A stretch of DNA of 64,000 nt from NCBI GenBank assembly GCA_004123355.1, contig SCHM01000002.1:8095569-8159568 (forward strand), read 5' to 3'. A program made the translations under genes and the position numbers. Below, piece by piece: positions 36,138-47,600 of the stretch (the first letter of the stretch is position 1; each line of letters opens with the position of its first letter). This DNA is from Amphirosellinia nigrospora (taxonomy: Eukaryota; Ascomycota; Sordariomycetes; Xylariales; Xylariaceae). Under the pieces are notes generated by a model, which saw nothing but the letters and a program-made list of their open reading frames with translations, ran no database searches and was not told the origin of the DNA.

Positions 36138-36933
36138 ATGTTTGGCAAAACTGCTGCACTCGCTTTGGCGGTCCTCCCCTTCTCGCTCGCTCAGGTCTCG
36201 TCGGACTTTGAGAGTGGATGGGACGAGACGGCATGGCCAACCTATGCGCTCGACTGCAGCCAAGGCGGCAAAGTCTCACTTGACAGCACGAAAGCTCACA
36301 GCGGCACGAATTCCGTCAGGGTCGACGGTGCCGGCGGCTATTGTGGGCACATTTTCTTCGGCACAACCAAGGTTCCCAGCGGCGACGTATACGTCAGAAC
36401 ATACCTGTGAGTCGCAGCAATAAAGAAGCAAAAGGACGAGAGGAGCTAGGATGAATTACCAAGAAACAAGACTAACACTAGCTCTCCTGAACAGACAAGC
36501 ATCCAAGGCATTTACCGATTCGCACGTCAGCTTTATCACCATGCCAGACTCAAGCCAAGGGGATAAGAAGCACCTTCGCATCGGCGGACAGAGCAAGATT
36601 CTCATGTACAACCGTGAATCTGATGATGCCACTCTCCCAGATCTCTCGCCGCAGGGTATCGCTACTTCCACCGCGATCCCCGCCGGCACGTGGCAGTGTT
36701 TTGAATATCACCTGGGCACTGACGGCACCGTCGAGACGTGGCTAAACAATAGCACCGTTGCTGGTGTCACTGTAACCAAAGGCGCTACCAACCCCAACGC
36801 AGGCCAATGGACCAGGAGCAACTACATCCCTAAGATCACGGGTGTCTACTTCGGCTGGGAATCATATGGTGGCGACGCCAACACCTTCTGGTACGACGAT
36901 ATTGTTGTTAGCTCGACTCGTGTCGGATGCTAG
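36138..36933 (+). CDS. Cip1-like secreted protein
   Basis: A homologue of Trichoderma reesei Cip1, a secreted, cellulase co-induced protein with a beta-jelly-roll fold like polysaccharide lyases. The ATG at 36138 gives the signal peptide MFGKTAALALAVLPFSLAQ. The mature part has DFESGWDE, AHSGTNSVRVDGAGGYCGH, SFITMPDSSQGDKKHLRIGG, QSKILMYNRESDDATLPDLS, GTWQCFEYHLGTDGTVETWL, YFGWESYGGDANTFWYDD and the end SSTRVGC. All are close to the Cip1 pattern. One intron (about 36409-36493) splits the codon for Leu in RTYL. There is no cellulose-binding module at either end, unlike T. reesei Cip1. The frames join cleanly, one of few such genes here. Confidence 0.9.
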
Positions 36934-38214
36934 TCTGGTGGTGTTATTTATGTACATATCTATCAAACTTACTGTCATGTAGCTGAGCTTAGGTCCTACA
37001 TATCATGTATATAGTCATTGAGCACAAACCTCACAATGAAGCTTATCCGTATCTACCTGATTTCTCAAAGTAGATTGGGAAAACTGTACGATAACGAGGC
37101 CGAGACTGAATATAGTTTGTAGGCCTCCTACTTAGTTGAACTAGGGATTAACCCCTTCATAGCTTCGCTAACTCCCAAGAAGATTGTCGTAATCTGAATG
37201 TCCTTTTGAGCCATTAACTACGAGTTCTTGTTGCGTTCGCACGATGGTTTTCTAATACATCGAACAGATTAGTGTTCTTTAGGAGACTGGACCACCTGCC
37301 CGCAACAGACAAAGAACTACTATGATGGGTTAAGTTAAAATTTTGTTGCATCACCATTTTGACTCTGGAGTGGTCAATGTAAATGTGAAAGAGGTGAATT
37401 AACTGAGTTGAATATCTGCCTGGCTTTGCTCAGATGTCTACTTCCAGCATCCCACCACCACAACGGCTCGATCCGAATCCGGGCGATCGCCGATGGTCTA
37501 CTTGGCGATTAATATTGCTGACAGGCCCAGCCTAGAACAACATGGGATGTCCTTGGTAGTGGGTAAGTAGACTGGTCGTATTTCGGCCAGCGGTTCTTAC
37601 CTAACCTAGGTACTTTTGCTCGGTATGTGATCGATGTTTCGAAGTACTTGGTAAAGTAGAGAGGTAACCAGCAACTTGCCGGATCCAAAGTACCGAAGAG
37701 CGTTGGCTTTAAAAATAACCTTTGAGGTTAGGCAAGTTATGAAAGCCATAGCGCCAATGGCATATCCAAATCTCACGATTATATATATCATGTAGGGGCA
37801 TACTCCGTGACGTCACGCCCTGGTTTACCTATCTCTTGATTAGCGTTCTGGCACCAGTGCATAAAAGGGGTGGTAAACGGGGCTATATATATAGCGAGAT
37901 CTATCCAATCAAATTTCTATCCATATAAATGAAGGTATTTGATTCGATGATATGGTTATTTACATCGGATGCTTTTTGATCAGCCCCAGTTTTCCACTTT
38001 TTTATGTACTGGTGCCGAACGCTAATTAAAGGGATAGGCTTTTTGGAGCTGAAAGCTGAGCCACCCTTGGCTGACCGTTGAGGCAACCTCAACAATAGGT
38101 AATGCCTCAGTATAAGAAGCATGCGATTAACCTTGAGATATTTGAGTTCCGCATGCATCTCATATCTAATAATCATATTCGATATGGCCAAGTGAACTTC
38201 TCAAAAGTTCTACT
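36934..38214. other. Intergenic region
   Basis: AT-rich, with no supported gene. A palindromic CCTAGGTAC-type motif is near 37605. The last part is the promoter of the HET gene. Confidence 0.4.
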
Positions 38215-41200
38215 ATGGACGTGCAAGACGATGGCTTCGCCTTTGGTACGTTATTCTTGATCCCTGTATCTCCTCTTTAAGCCAGGGTCAAATATGTTAC
38301 TGTGTACTTATGTACCAACTTACTTCCTAAACACACAGGAATAAGTTGGGTCCTCACGAAAAGCGGTTGTTTTTAACAATTGGGTTCTTCTAGGTCTGGC
38401 TCTTGGTAATTCAATGGTCACGGTCATCCGTCATGCACTGTATTTATACCTGGCGGATTGCGGCACGGCGACTCCAACACGGCATATTATATTAGTCGCA
38501 TATTTTATTCCTATATTTGTAAATTGGAAAAAAGAAGTTAAATGGTCCATCATTCGGAGTCTCTCGTTGGTTTTGTTCTGGTTCTGCTTCTACAAGAACC
38601 GAGACTTCTCCTTGATGTCCCTTTACGGCACCGATCTCATCACAAAGACGGCACTTATAACGTTTGGGCACGCTTCTATCTGGGTGACAATACCCGGAGT
38701 GAAGTTCGATACCTACGCTATCATATTACGGAACGTGGAGCTTGCGACGTACTTCCTTGCATGGGCTGTATTAATACTGGTCGGCTGGATATTCAAGTAC
38801 TGGGCACGCGCATTTCAAGGATTTCCCGCCTTTTACCAAGCCTTAATAGCAACCATAACTGTACAAATCATCGTAATCGTCGTTGATAAGAAGACTGCCT
38901 CGTCAATTCGGAAACGATATCATCACCTTGGCCATGAGCGGCTGGTGTCTGATACCGAGATCGACGAGAACACGGCATTAATGTATGCAAAGAGCGGAGA
39001 CCTTGAGTCAGGCACAACGATTCGATTGATTAAACTATTACCTCGAACTAGCGGCGAGGAGGTCAGTTGTGAGATCGTTAACACCAACCTTGACAGGTTA
39101 TGGGTAGATTACGAAGCGATATCTTATACCTGGGGCGACACGAAGGGGCAGACTATTATCAAAGTGGATAGTCGGCTGATACGCATATCGCAAAAGGTCT
39201 TTGACATTTTACAAGCTCTTCGAGATGACTGGAAACACGGATGTTGTGGATCGATTTCATCTGTATCAATCAACGTCATATGTCTGAGAAATCCCATCAG
39301 GTTAGCATGATGAGACACATCTATTATCGAGCTGTAAGTAATTCTCGGAATGATTTACCCTTGTCTTCGGGCTTTCGTGGTACAAGCTTTCCTTTTCGAG
39401 TCAAGATTGTGCTCAGAGACTCTTACCACCTCGCAAGTTACACTCAATATGGCGATAACTAACAATAAGTGTTCAAGTCCAGTGTAATAATGTGGTTAGA
39501 CCCCTTACCTGATACAGCTGTTGCAATTGATCTCCTAGCCGAGATTTCTCAGTCGCCTGGGCTCACCGGCGTACAAGGAGCGCACCTTTATGGACAGCGA
39601 CATCAGAAAGACCGTATATTGGCACTGGCTCGATTTATAGAGAATGACTATTTTAATAGATTGTGGGTGGTGCAGGAAATCGCATCAGCTCGGCACATTA
39701 AGGTTCTTTGCGGCGATCAGTGGATTCCGTGGGAAGATCTGAGCCTTGTCATCAAATTCATCGCGAATCCCGAGATGCTCCGCTCTCTTCAGAGCACCGA
39801 AGAGATGGGGGTAGTCAACTGCAATCAAGATAGTTTGCGCCATGCAGGTACCAGTAAGCAATTCCCGTAACCATTTTCTACTTGTTTTAGCAGCCCCCGG
39901 AGCATGAAGTTTCCTCCTTTAGGACAAGAGATTCTAGAAGTTTCTAAGCCCTCACAAATAAACTCTAAATGGCTAGAACTGACTCCGAGTATCGTAGTAC
40001 TTGCTACAAAAACTCTCGTATCGGTTGGTATCTCATATAGTTTGGCCATCTGGCTCTCCAATTACCGCAGTACGAAGTGCAAGGATCCTCGGGACAAGGT
40101 GTTTGGAATCTTAGGGTTGATTCGCGATGCCGACCACCCTCTCATACGCCCGAACTATAGCAAAAGTGAAATACAGGTCTATAGGGATACTGCTGAATAT
40201 ATTTTCACAGTCGAAGGCACATCAAGAAAACTCCTAGCTCTTGCATTCGCAGGGGTAGGCAATTCCCGACGGTTGCAAGAACTGCCATCCTGGGTCCCGG
40301 ATTGGGCATCCAATGCTCGTACTAAACGTGTCGAAGGGCAAAATGATGACGATTTGCCGACCACTAAACCATCATCGTTTTCGTACCTCATGCCGTCGTG
40401 GAGCGGCTTCGGTAATGGATCTGATATAATGAGGCCAGGCCAGTCTTACTTCGAGACGACTAACCTTGCGCTTGGTTACCGGGCAGCTCTTGATAGTAAA
40501 CCGGAGATTGAACTGATTGAAGATGATGTACTAGGGATTCGAGGTTTTGTGGTGGACGAGATTGCAAGCCTCGGCTCGGCGTTTGACATCCCATTCGATG
40601 AGACAATGAGAATTTCGCATACCATAATGACGCTCACAACTCTCGCTTGGCTCGAAGAAGCCGAGGCCCTGGCAATCACCGTACCATCTCCCTATCCAAC
40701 AAATCAAAACATCGAAGACGTTTTGTGGCGCACAGTGATAGGAGATCGGCTGTTAGGGGCAGAGGATAGTCAAGTGGTACGGCCAGCGCCCAGTGGCTAT
40801 GGCCCAGTATATCAGACATTTAAACGTGCTGCCTATGATTTAAGACGAACATGCTCATTGCTGGACATGGCGACGCTGACCGAAATGCGTGACGTATGGT
40901 TACAGGTCCATATCCAAGTCATGGGAGGAGAATCGATGTTCAAGACTTTGATAGAAGTACTTTGTGGTCGATCAGGTCACCCACACATATGGGCACTGAT
41001 GACTGCTGGTACAAGGTTCGCTAATGATGATGTGCCACGACCAGAATTTCCTGGGTCAGAGGACGATGGCCGATCTTGGGAAGAGAGGTTCGAAGAGCTA
41101 TGTGAGAGAAGATATGAGCCACCCAACTGAGGTTCTCTTCGGATTACTTGCGGCCTTCTCGCCAGAGCAGCCGCCCAACAGCGCCGGGGCACCCCCGATA

Positions 41201-41527
41201 GACATCTCTCAAGAGATTGCAGATGCCACCGCCCAAGCACCTCTGATAGGTCATTTTTCCGAAGGGTTGCGGACCAGCTTTGAGAGGAGACTCTGTGTCA
41301 CGAAGAATGGCTATATAGGCCTGGTCCCCCGCTCACTCGTGTGGGAGATCTCGTGAGCATATTTTACGGCGGAGATGCTCCATTCCTCGTGCGGCCGAAG
41401 ACGAACCCCCAGGTTGCCAATAAAATAGGGGTCCTCCGTGGCCAACTGGTTGCGCGAGTGCTATATGCACGGAATGATGGATGGAGAAATGCTTGGGCCA
41501 GAGAATACGCCGCTCTGGTTCATCTAA
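38215..41527 (+). CDS. HET-domain protein with N-terminal membrane region
   Basis: A HET (heterokaryon incompatibility) domain protein, the kind that triggers self/non-self reactions on hyphal fusion. The likely start is the ATG at 38215 (MDVQDDGFAF) with an intron soon after. Between about 38350 and 38900 there are four or five hydrophobic segments (for example IIRSLSLVLFWFCFY and ATYFLAWAVLILVGWIF), so the N-terminal third is membrane-embedded. The HET domain follows with YEAISYTWGD, LWIDFICINQ and RLWVVQEIASARHIKVLCG. C-terminal family landmarks are STKCKDPRDKVFGILGL, GDLVSIFYGGDAPFLVRP and the closing ECYMHGMMDGE before the stop at 41527. Two introns are introner-like copies. The frame is interrupted several times, as in its neighbours. 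Whether it is functional cannot be told from sequence. Confidence 0.87.
39334..39477 (+). mobile_element. Introner-like element copy F (intron of HET gene)
   Basis: This is a 144-bp intron with 5' block GTAAGTAATTCTCGGAATGA and a 3' block GCGATAACTAACAATAAGTG then TTCAAG. The middle is more diverged than in copies C-E but keeps spacing and length. Removal joins HIYYRA to SSVIMWL in frame. Confidence 0.8.
39854..39997 (+). mobile_element. Introner-like element copy G (intron of HET gene)
   Basis: A 144-bp intron, exactly the length of copies D and F. Its 5' block is GTAAGCAATTCCCGTAACC and TTTTCTACTTGTTTTAGC, its middle GAGCATGAAGTTTCCTCC and GACAAGAGATTCTAGAAG, and its 3' block CTGACTCCGAGTATCGTAG. 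Removal leads into the conserved segment ending LSNYRSTKCKD. Confidence 0.87.
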
Positions 41528-42596
41528 CGTGAACAAGTGGTGAAGCAGACAGAGATGCCATGAGCACGCCAGTGAATCAGGAACCGGGATTTGACAGTTA
41601 TAAGGAGCCTACTACTCAGATTTTGCTCTTCGAGCACAAGCATAAAATATCATCACCATTTGGCAAAAGGTAGTGACAAAATAAGGCTAATTCTCTTTTT
41701 GTATATGTGGAAGTGGATAGAGGACAAAAGTGATGTGATGGTTTGGAGTTTGGAGTTGGGGCCAGGAGGCTATAGGTAGTAATAAAAGTCTTGTAGTGGA
41801 AGGAGGTAGCATATTTAGGTACCTGTAGGTACCTAGAAAACTAAAGCTCCGTACCTAGACGCAATCATACTTTAAGTGGTGAGTATACTCCGTAGGTCGA
41901 ATGATAGGTCGCCTGAAGGACGCCTCCCCACCCACCCCCAATAATAGCCCTGGACAGGCCTGGAGATGTCCCCCTCCCCCTCACCTCTGCTCCCTTGCCC
42001 GAGGTGCGTACCTAAGGTATCCAATCTACACCAACCCTCTTTCGAACCAGGTGATCTCGTGCATCGCATCACTGCATTGAGCAGACCGAGCTACCCTCGT
42101 TTCCCTAGCACACACCTGACACTGAATCCACACGCCTCGGTGAGGCTCAGCACAAGCGACAGACAGCGCACAAAACAAGGGGGCTTCCCACCAACAGACC
42201 GTTGTCGTTTGGTGCAAGCCTAGGCCAGTTGTAGGCGTTGTAGGCCAGTCACGGGCGAAGGCGGAGGCCACGATGGATGAGTCCGGGACCACAAAGCCAA
42301 CCACTGCCGCCACAGCTCCAGCTCCAGCTACCGCTGCCACTGCCACGACCGCTAACACGATTCACGCGAGGGCTGACGAGCCACCCAACGCCCACGCCCA
42401 TGCCCATGCCCACGCCCATGCCTATGTCTATGCCCCTAGGCCCCGCGTTGGCCCAATTCTCCCCGCCATGCCCTCCCTATCGTCGCCGTCGTTTGCTGCC
42501 AGAGTCGGTCACGAGCTGCCCTTCGTAGCGCCCTCCTCGTACCTGCGGCCTAGTTCTCGCAACCGCACAATCGCTCTCCTCCCATCGCTAGCCCAA
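41528..42596. other. Intergenic region with SNF4 leader
   Basis: A repeated TAGGTACCT motif lies at about 41816-41836. The stretch 41930-42596 is C-rich on the plus strand, typical of a long promoter/leader, and holds the hexanucleotide repeat listed separately. Open frames here (for example from 42273) are low complexity, and I do not call them genes. Confidence 0.45.
42387..42440 (+). repeat. CCCATG/CCCACG hexanucleotide microsatellite
   Basis: About eight near-perfect copies of a six-base unit (CCCACG or CCCATG, decaying to CCTATG). They lie in the presumed leader of the SNF4 gene, inside an open frame that would encode alternating His-Ala. Copy number is likely variable between strains. 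Confidence 0.8.
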
Positions 42597-43914
42597 TGAG
42601 TCCGATTGATGAAGAGCAGTTGCAAGGGCTGGTAAGTCCGTCTCAATATCCCTTCCATATCCACACAACGACGACGGCCGGTGCTTGTGACCACCGAGCT
42701 CGAGTCCGAGCCCGAACTCGAGCTTGGGTTGGGCTTTCAGATGGCCAAGCGGTATCTCAGACCGCCGTTGCCGAGTTGGGCGCATTGGGCACGCAAGACT
42801 AATCATCCATGGCCGGCATTCTAGAAAGGCGTGCGCGACTTTCTGCGTGTTAGGACGAGTTACGACGTCCTACCACTCTCATTTCGCCTTATTATCCTCG
42901 ACAATGACTTGCTTATCAAGAAAAGTCTGAATATCATACAGAATGGTACGACGATGCACGCTCTTTTTCCGCCCTGATGATGGTACGAGCTGCTGACTGA
43001 ATGGCGGAGCAGGAATTGTATCGGCACCTCTCTGGGATTCACATCGTTCCAAGTTCGCTGGCATCCTAACGGCCACCGACTACATCAACTTGATTCAATA
43101 CTATTGCCAATTCCCGAGCACATCGATAATGTCGACAAGTTTCGTCTAAGTAGCCTTCGCGGTATGGCTTCACCTAATCCGCGAGCGACACACGCAGGCA
43201 AATGCGTCCAATATAACCTATTAGCTAATCAAAGTGTCGTTATAGATATTGAGAAAGCCATTGGCGTCCTCCCTATCGAAACCGTATCCATCCACCCCTC
43301 TAAACCCCTATATGAGGCCTGTAGGCGCATGTTGAAGACGCGAGCACGTCGTATACCTCTAATCGACATTGATGATGAAACGGGCAGGGAGACGGTTGTC
43401 AGCGTCATTACACAGTATCGTATCCTCAAGTTTATCGCCGTAAATACAGAACAACACACATCGCTCCTGAAGAAAACAGTTCGCGAAATCGGCTTGGGAA
43501 CATACACAAATCTTAAGACGGGCTCCATGACACAATCGGTCCTAGAGATTATCAATATGATGGTTACCAATATCTCGGCTGTTCCCATCGTTAATAAGAA
43601 CAACGTGGTGCTCAACGTCTTCGAGGCTATCGATGTGATACCCATTATCAAGACTGGGGTCGTTGAAGAGCTCGAGATGAACGTAGGAGAAGCCTTGTCT
43701 AAACGAGGAGATGATTTGGGGCATATTCACTTGTCAGGAAGACGATCGCCTGGACTCGATATTTATAACGCTACGCCAATCTAGGGTACACAGACTTGTG
43801 GTGATCGATGACAACTGGCATCTGAAGGGAGTTATCTCCTTGTCGGACATACTCAAATACGTTCTTTTCACGGGACGAGGATGGCTATTTCTCTTCATCT
43901 TAACGATATTGTGA
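42597..43914 (+). CDS. snf4: AMPK gamma subunit Snf4 (CBS-domain protein)
   Basis: The nucleotide-sensing gamma subunit of the Snf1/AMPK complex, which releases glucose repression. The start chosen is the ATG at 42597 ([12 protein letters not shown]), joined by an intron (42632-42824) to [20 protein letters not shown] and [21 protein letters not shown] short intron (about 42944-43010) then leads to [21 protein letters not shown] and [13 protein letters not shown] repeats follow: [89 protein letters not shown] and [16 protein letters not shown]. Frame slips lie near 43117 and 43725, and the C-terminus after KYVLF is uncertain for the same reason. Confidence 0.93.
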
Positions 43915-44695
43915 TTGGCTAAGAACAAATCCTACCGGAAGAAATTCTAGCTGAATTCTTGGAAATTTATTACGGGTACAAAGGGGAGTCTGGGTTGTGG
44001 GAGGTGGCAGGCATTGCAATGGTGCACGGAGTTTATAAGACGGGTCAACTCTGGGTTTTCGATAGAAATTTCTGCCCCCTCATGTTGAATCGCTTCCCTC
44101 ATGTAAAATTCGGGCACATGAGCTCATTTTATTTTTTCGCGATAGTCAGGAAACAGGGAGTGGAACTATAATAGTCTCGAAATTGGTATATCGAACAATA
44201 ATCTTGTGTCACCACTAACTGCGATGATAAATGCCCCTGAAAGGCCGACAAGTCGTTTGAGTTGAATTTCTTGGTAGCTTAAAATATAATTCCAATTACC
44301 TACTACGATATATTTAGTTTATATGGCCTCGGCTGATGAAGTCTGTGTGTCCTCTCTTCCCCTATTCTGTATTGATCCTCACTGCTTACAATGTTATGTA
44401 GACGGGAATTTAGCTTAGCAATTCTTGCGGGCTGCTGCTGCCAATACATGAGTTACGAAGACGGCAAATATACGACTACAAAACGAGGGAGGTGCTCCCG
44501 CTTAGTTAAAGAAAGAAGCGGAAGTCCAACCTAATTCACCTCATCATGAGCCCACAACCTAAGCATTCTCCACGTGGAATAAAACTATTGTTGTGTCCCT
44601 TATAATACACCATCATTCATTGGTTTAGTGTTCCTCTGGACTCACTTAGCCTAGTTTATTCTATACTGTCTTATTCTCATTATCAAGATCGTTCT
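43915..44695. other. Intergenic region
   Basis: The 3' flank of SNF4 and promoter of the RhoGAP gene. AT-rich, with no gene supported. Confidence 0.4.
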
Positions 44696-47600
44696 ATGGT
44701 TACGTCAAAGGGGAAGGGGAGAGAGTCGGCGGTTGCGACATGGCCAGCACCTTCGGACCCCAGCTTTATTTCTCCTCGTAAGTCAACTCATCGGCCGAAG
44801 CTCTCACAGTCGATCTTCGCACAGCCCCAGACGACGCAGCACAGCTCTCAGACACCGCCGCTCGCCGAAGGCGGTTACGGCAACGGAAATCATGGTAGCA
44901 ATACATGGACATCTTCCAGCGAGAATCCAGATCTGCCTTCCGAGGATGGGAACGATAACCGAGAGAGGTTCATCCTGGAGTACAATCGTCTTGCGCAACG
45001 AGTAATCCTATTAATAATTTTTGAATGTTGGAAATTTGTTCTCTAACAAGCAATTAGCATGGAATCCGTCCTATTGTCCCTGGAGACTTCTCGTCCCCAG
45101 CTGTAGGTATCCTACTCCAACCTAATGGAGAGATTGGCTGATTATATATACAGGGTCAAACCAATGGAGTCAATAACCGTCGAAGCAGTTGGCTTTTCAA
45201 AGTGTTACGACAGACCTCGGCGCAATCAGAGAAAGTCACTACAACCCCAATAAAACATCATTCAGGCATCAGCGAAGGCCAAGCGACGTCGCTTCAGACT
45301 TCGTGCATGGCAAGAAGCGGGACGGGCTCAAGAACCAAGACCTGAGAGCGTTGGTCAGGCTTTGTGGCAAAAGCCCTCTTTTCTTACCTACGGACTACGC
45401 CTCTTCCTCCTTGACTTTGCCTACCTGTCTCCGGGCACTGGCACAGGCTCTCGTTCAGCATAGTAAGTTGCCTATACGAGGGGGCATTGCATCGACCTCA
45501 GAGTCTCTAATCACACTGTATGTAGTCGATACAAAGGAATATTCCGTGTATCCGGATCCGCACGGGTTGTCAATGCCCTATACGATTATTACTGCACCGA
45601 CGACAACACCGAAGCCATATCAAGCACGACGCGGTGTCCCACGCTTCCGTCACACATCAAGTGCAACGCCCATGATATCGCGAGTACCTTCAAGCGGTTT
45701 CTAGCAGGCTTGCCCGGCGGCATCTTGGGCTCCTTGTCGCTATTTGACGCACTGGTGGCCATCCATACCAGTTACAGGGCGACCCCGAGTGGCACCGGAC
45801 CAAAGAAAGCAAGCTCCGCGCCCGGCTTATCGCTCTTGCTATTGGGACCGTGAAATCCCAATACCAAAGGGAACTTATCTGCGCCGTATTTGGTCTCTTA
45901 TGTCTCGTGGCCGAGTTGCCGAAAATGCGCCTCGAGAGGACGAGAACGGTCGCCCGCTCCCGACGGGCGACTTGATGGGCTACAATTCTTTGGGTATTAT
46001 TTTTGGGCCGCTGCTAATAGGCGATATGATTAAAAGCTATAGTACGAAAGTGGCGGACCCTTCGGCTGGCTTAGTTCTGTTACCAATAACATTACCGAAG
46101 TCGAGGAAGGAGAAGCGTAGTCATAGGCGCGGACGCAGGCACGCAAAAACGCCTTCGCCCGACGAAACACCATCACTCACTGTCGACAAGATAAACATCG
46201 CGAACAGTATCACTGAGATGCTCATTGTTCACTGGAGAGAAGTGGTTCGCCAGATTCGCAGCACGGGTCCGTAAGGACTAGGCGAAGCGCCTTGAACCCG
46301 CAACATACAGAAGTGTCTCAATGAACTTATCGACATCTGCTTCTGAACACTTTAGCTTAAGAAATCCCGGTGGGAACATGTTCGTCGAAGGAGTGGCTCG
46401 CCTTCTACAGCTAGTTTAACAGCAACACCCCGTAGGATATCAAATTCTCTTAATACAATGGTAGCTGCTAATGATGTTCATAGGGACAAGCTCTGCTAGT
46501 ACTGTTAATCAACAAGACAACTTGCTTGGCCAACGGACTCCGCAAGCGCAGGAAGGTAATATCTTAATCTCAGGGCCAACGCAGAAGCCGTCAATAAGAG
46601 GTCTGCCACATTTGCTATCTCCAACACTAGAAGAAAGCCCTTCTCCTCGGATTGAAACCAAACTCAGTCGTGGTAAACAGAAAGCTACCAACGAAGCCGG
46701 CGATGACCTTAACAAGACATCGTACCACAAAACCCCTAGTCGGGCTCGTGAGAGCAGTCGCGAGGAAGCATTATCAGGCCTGCAATGACGAGCAATGCAT
46801 CAGCCACGGAGATACTATCGCAGATACTTTTCGGTCCCAGCACGAAAACCCAAAACCCCATCGCCATCACCATTAGTCGTACGGAGAACTAGGGCGCATG
46901 TTATACCTCATTCATATACGAGTCCTTCGAGTTAGGCCAGCCGGAGACACAATGAAAGTCGAATCGATACTAATCCCGATATTGAGGTCGACTCACTAAT
47001 TCCAAGTTCAAATTCATTTACTGGTCAGGCAGCTTCGCGACATAAGGCATGAAGTGGGCGCGCCAGATCTCGAAACCCTCCATCAAACTATGGGCGGTAG
47101 TGAATCGGAAATAAGCCGACTGGACTTGGATGATGCGGTGATTGATGGGGCGGGACAAAGCCACACTGAGATCAACAGACCACTCGACCTTCACCATAGT
47201 CCCCACGGTGGCCGGTCTAGAAATGGAGGTATTCCAAAGTCAACCACGGATCCGCATCTGAGCGGAAGAGGCCGCTTTACTCCGACACGATTGCCAGGTC
47301 TCGAATATACGCCCTCTGGGGTTCGAAATAACTACGATTTCGAAGGTCAAGCATTGACGAGGAGTCCAGCATACCAGGGGAGCCTTGTAGCGACGAGCAA
47401 AGCAAGTACAGAATCTCTCGCTAAGTCAGCTCAAAAGAGACGATCGAAGCGTAATTCTGGCAACGCATCATCTCGTTCAAGCCGAGAGTCATTTGCTATA
47501 GCTGATCCCAGGGCCACAAACCCGAGCGAAAGCAGCGGCCGGTACAGGACAGGAACAAAGTAAAGGAGAAGTCGACGGCAGCGTGGCTGGAACAGAAGGT

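Noticed and set aside
42273-42599. His-Ala repeat protein encoded upstream of SNF4
   Set aside because: The frame is driven by a hexanucleotide repeat and a C-rich leader, and ends at the SNF4 start. More likely leader sequence than a protein.
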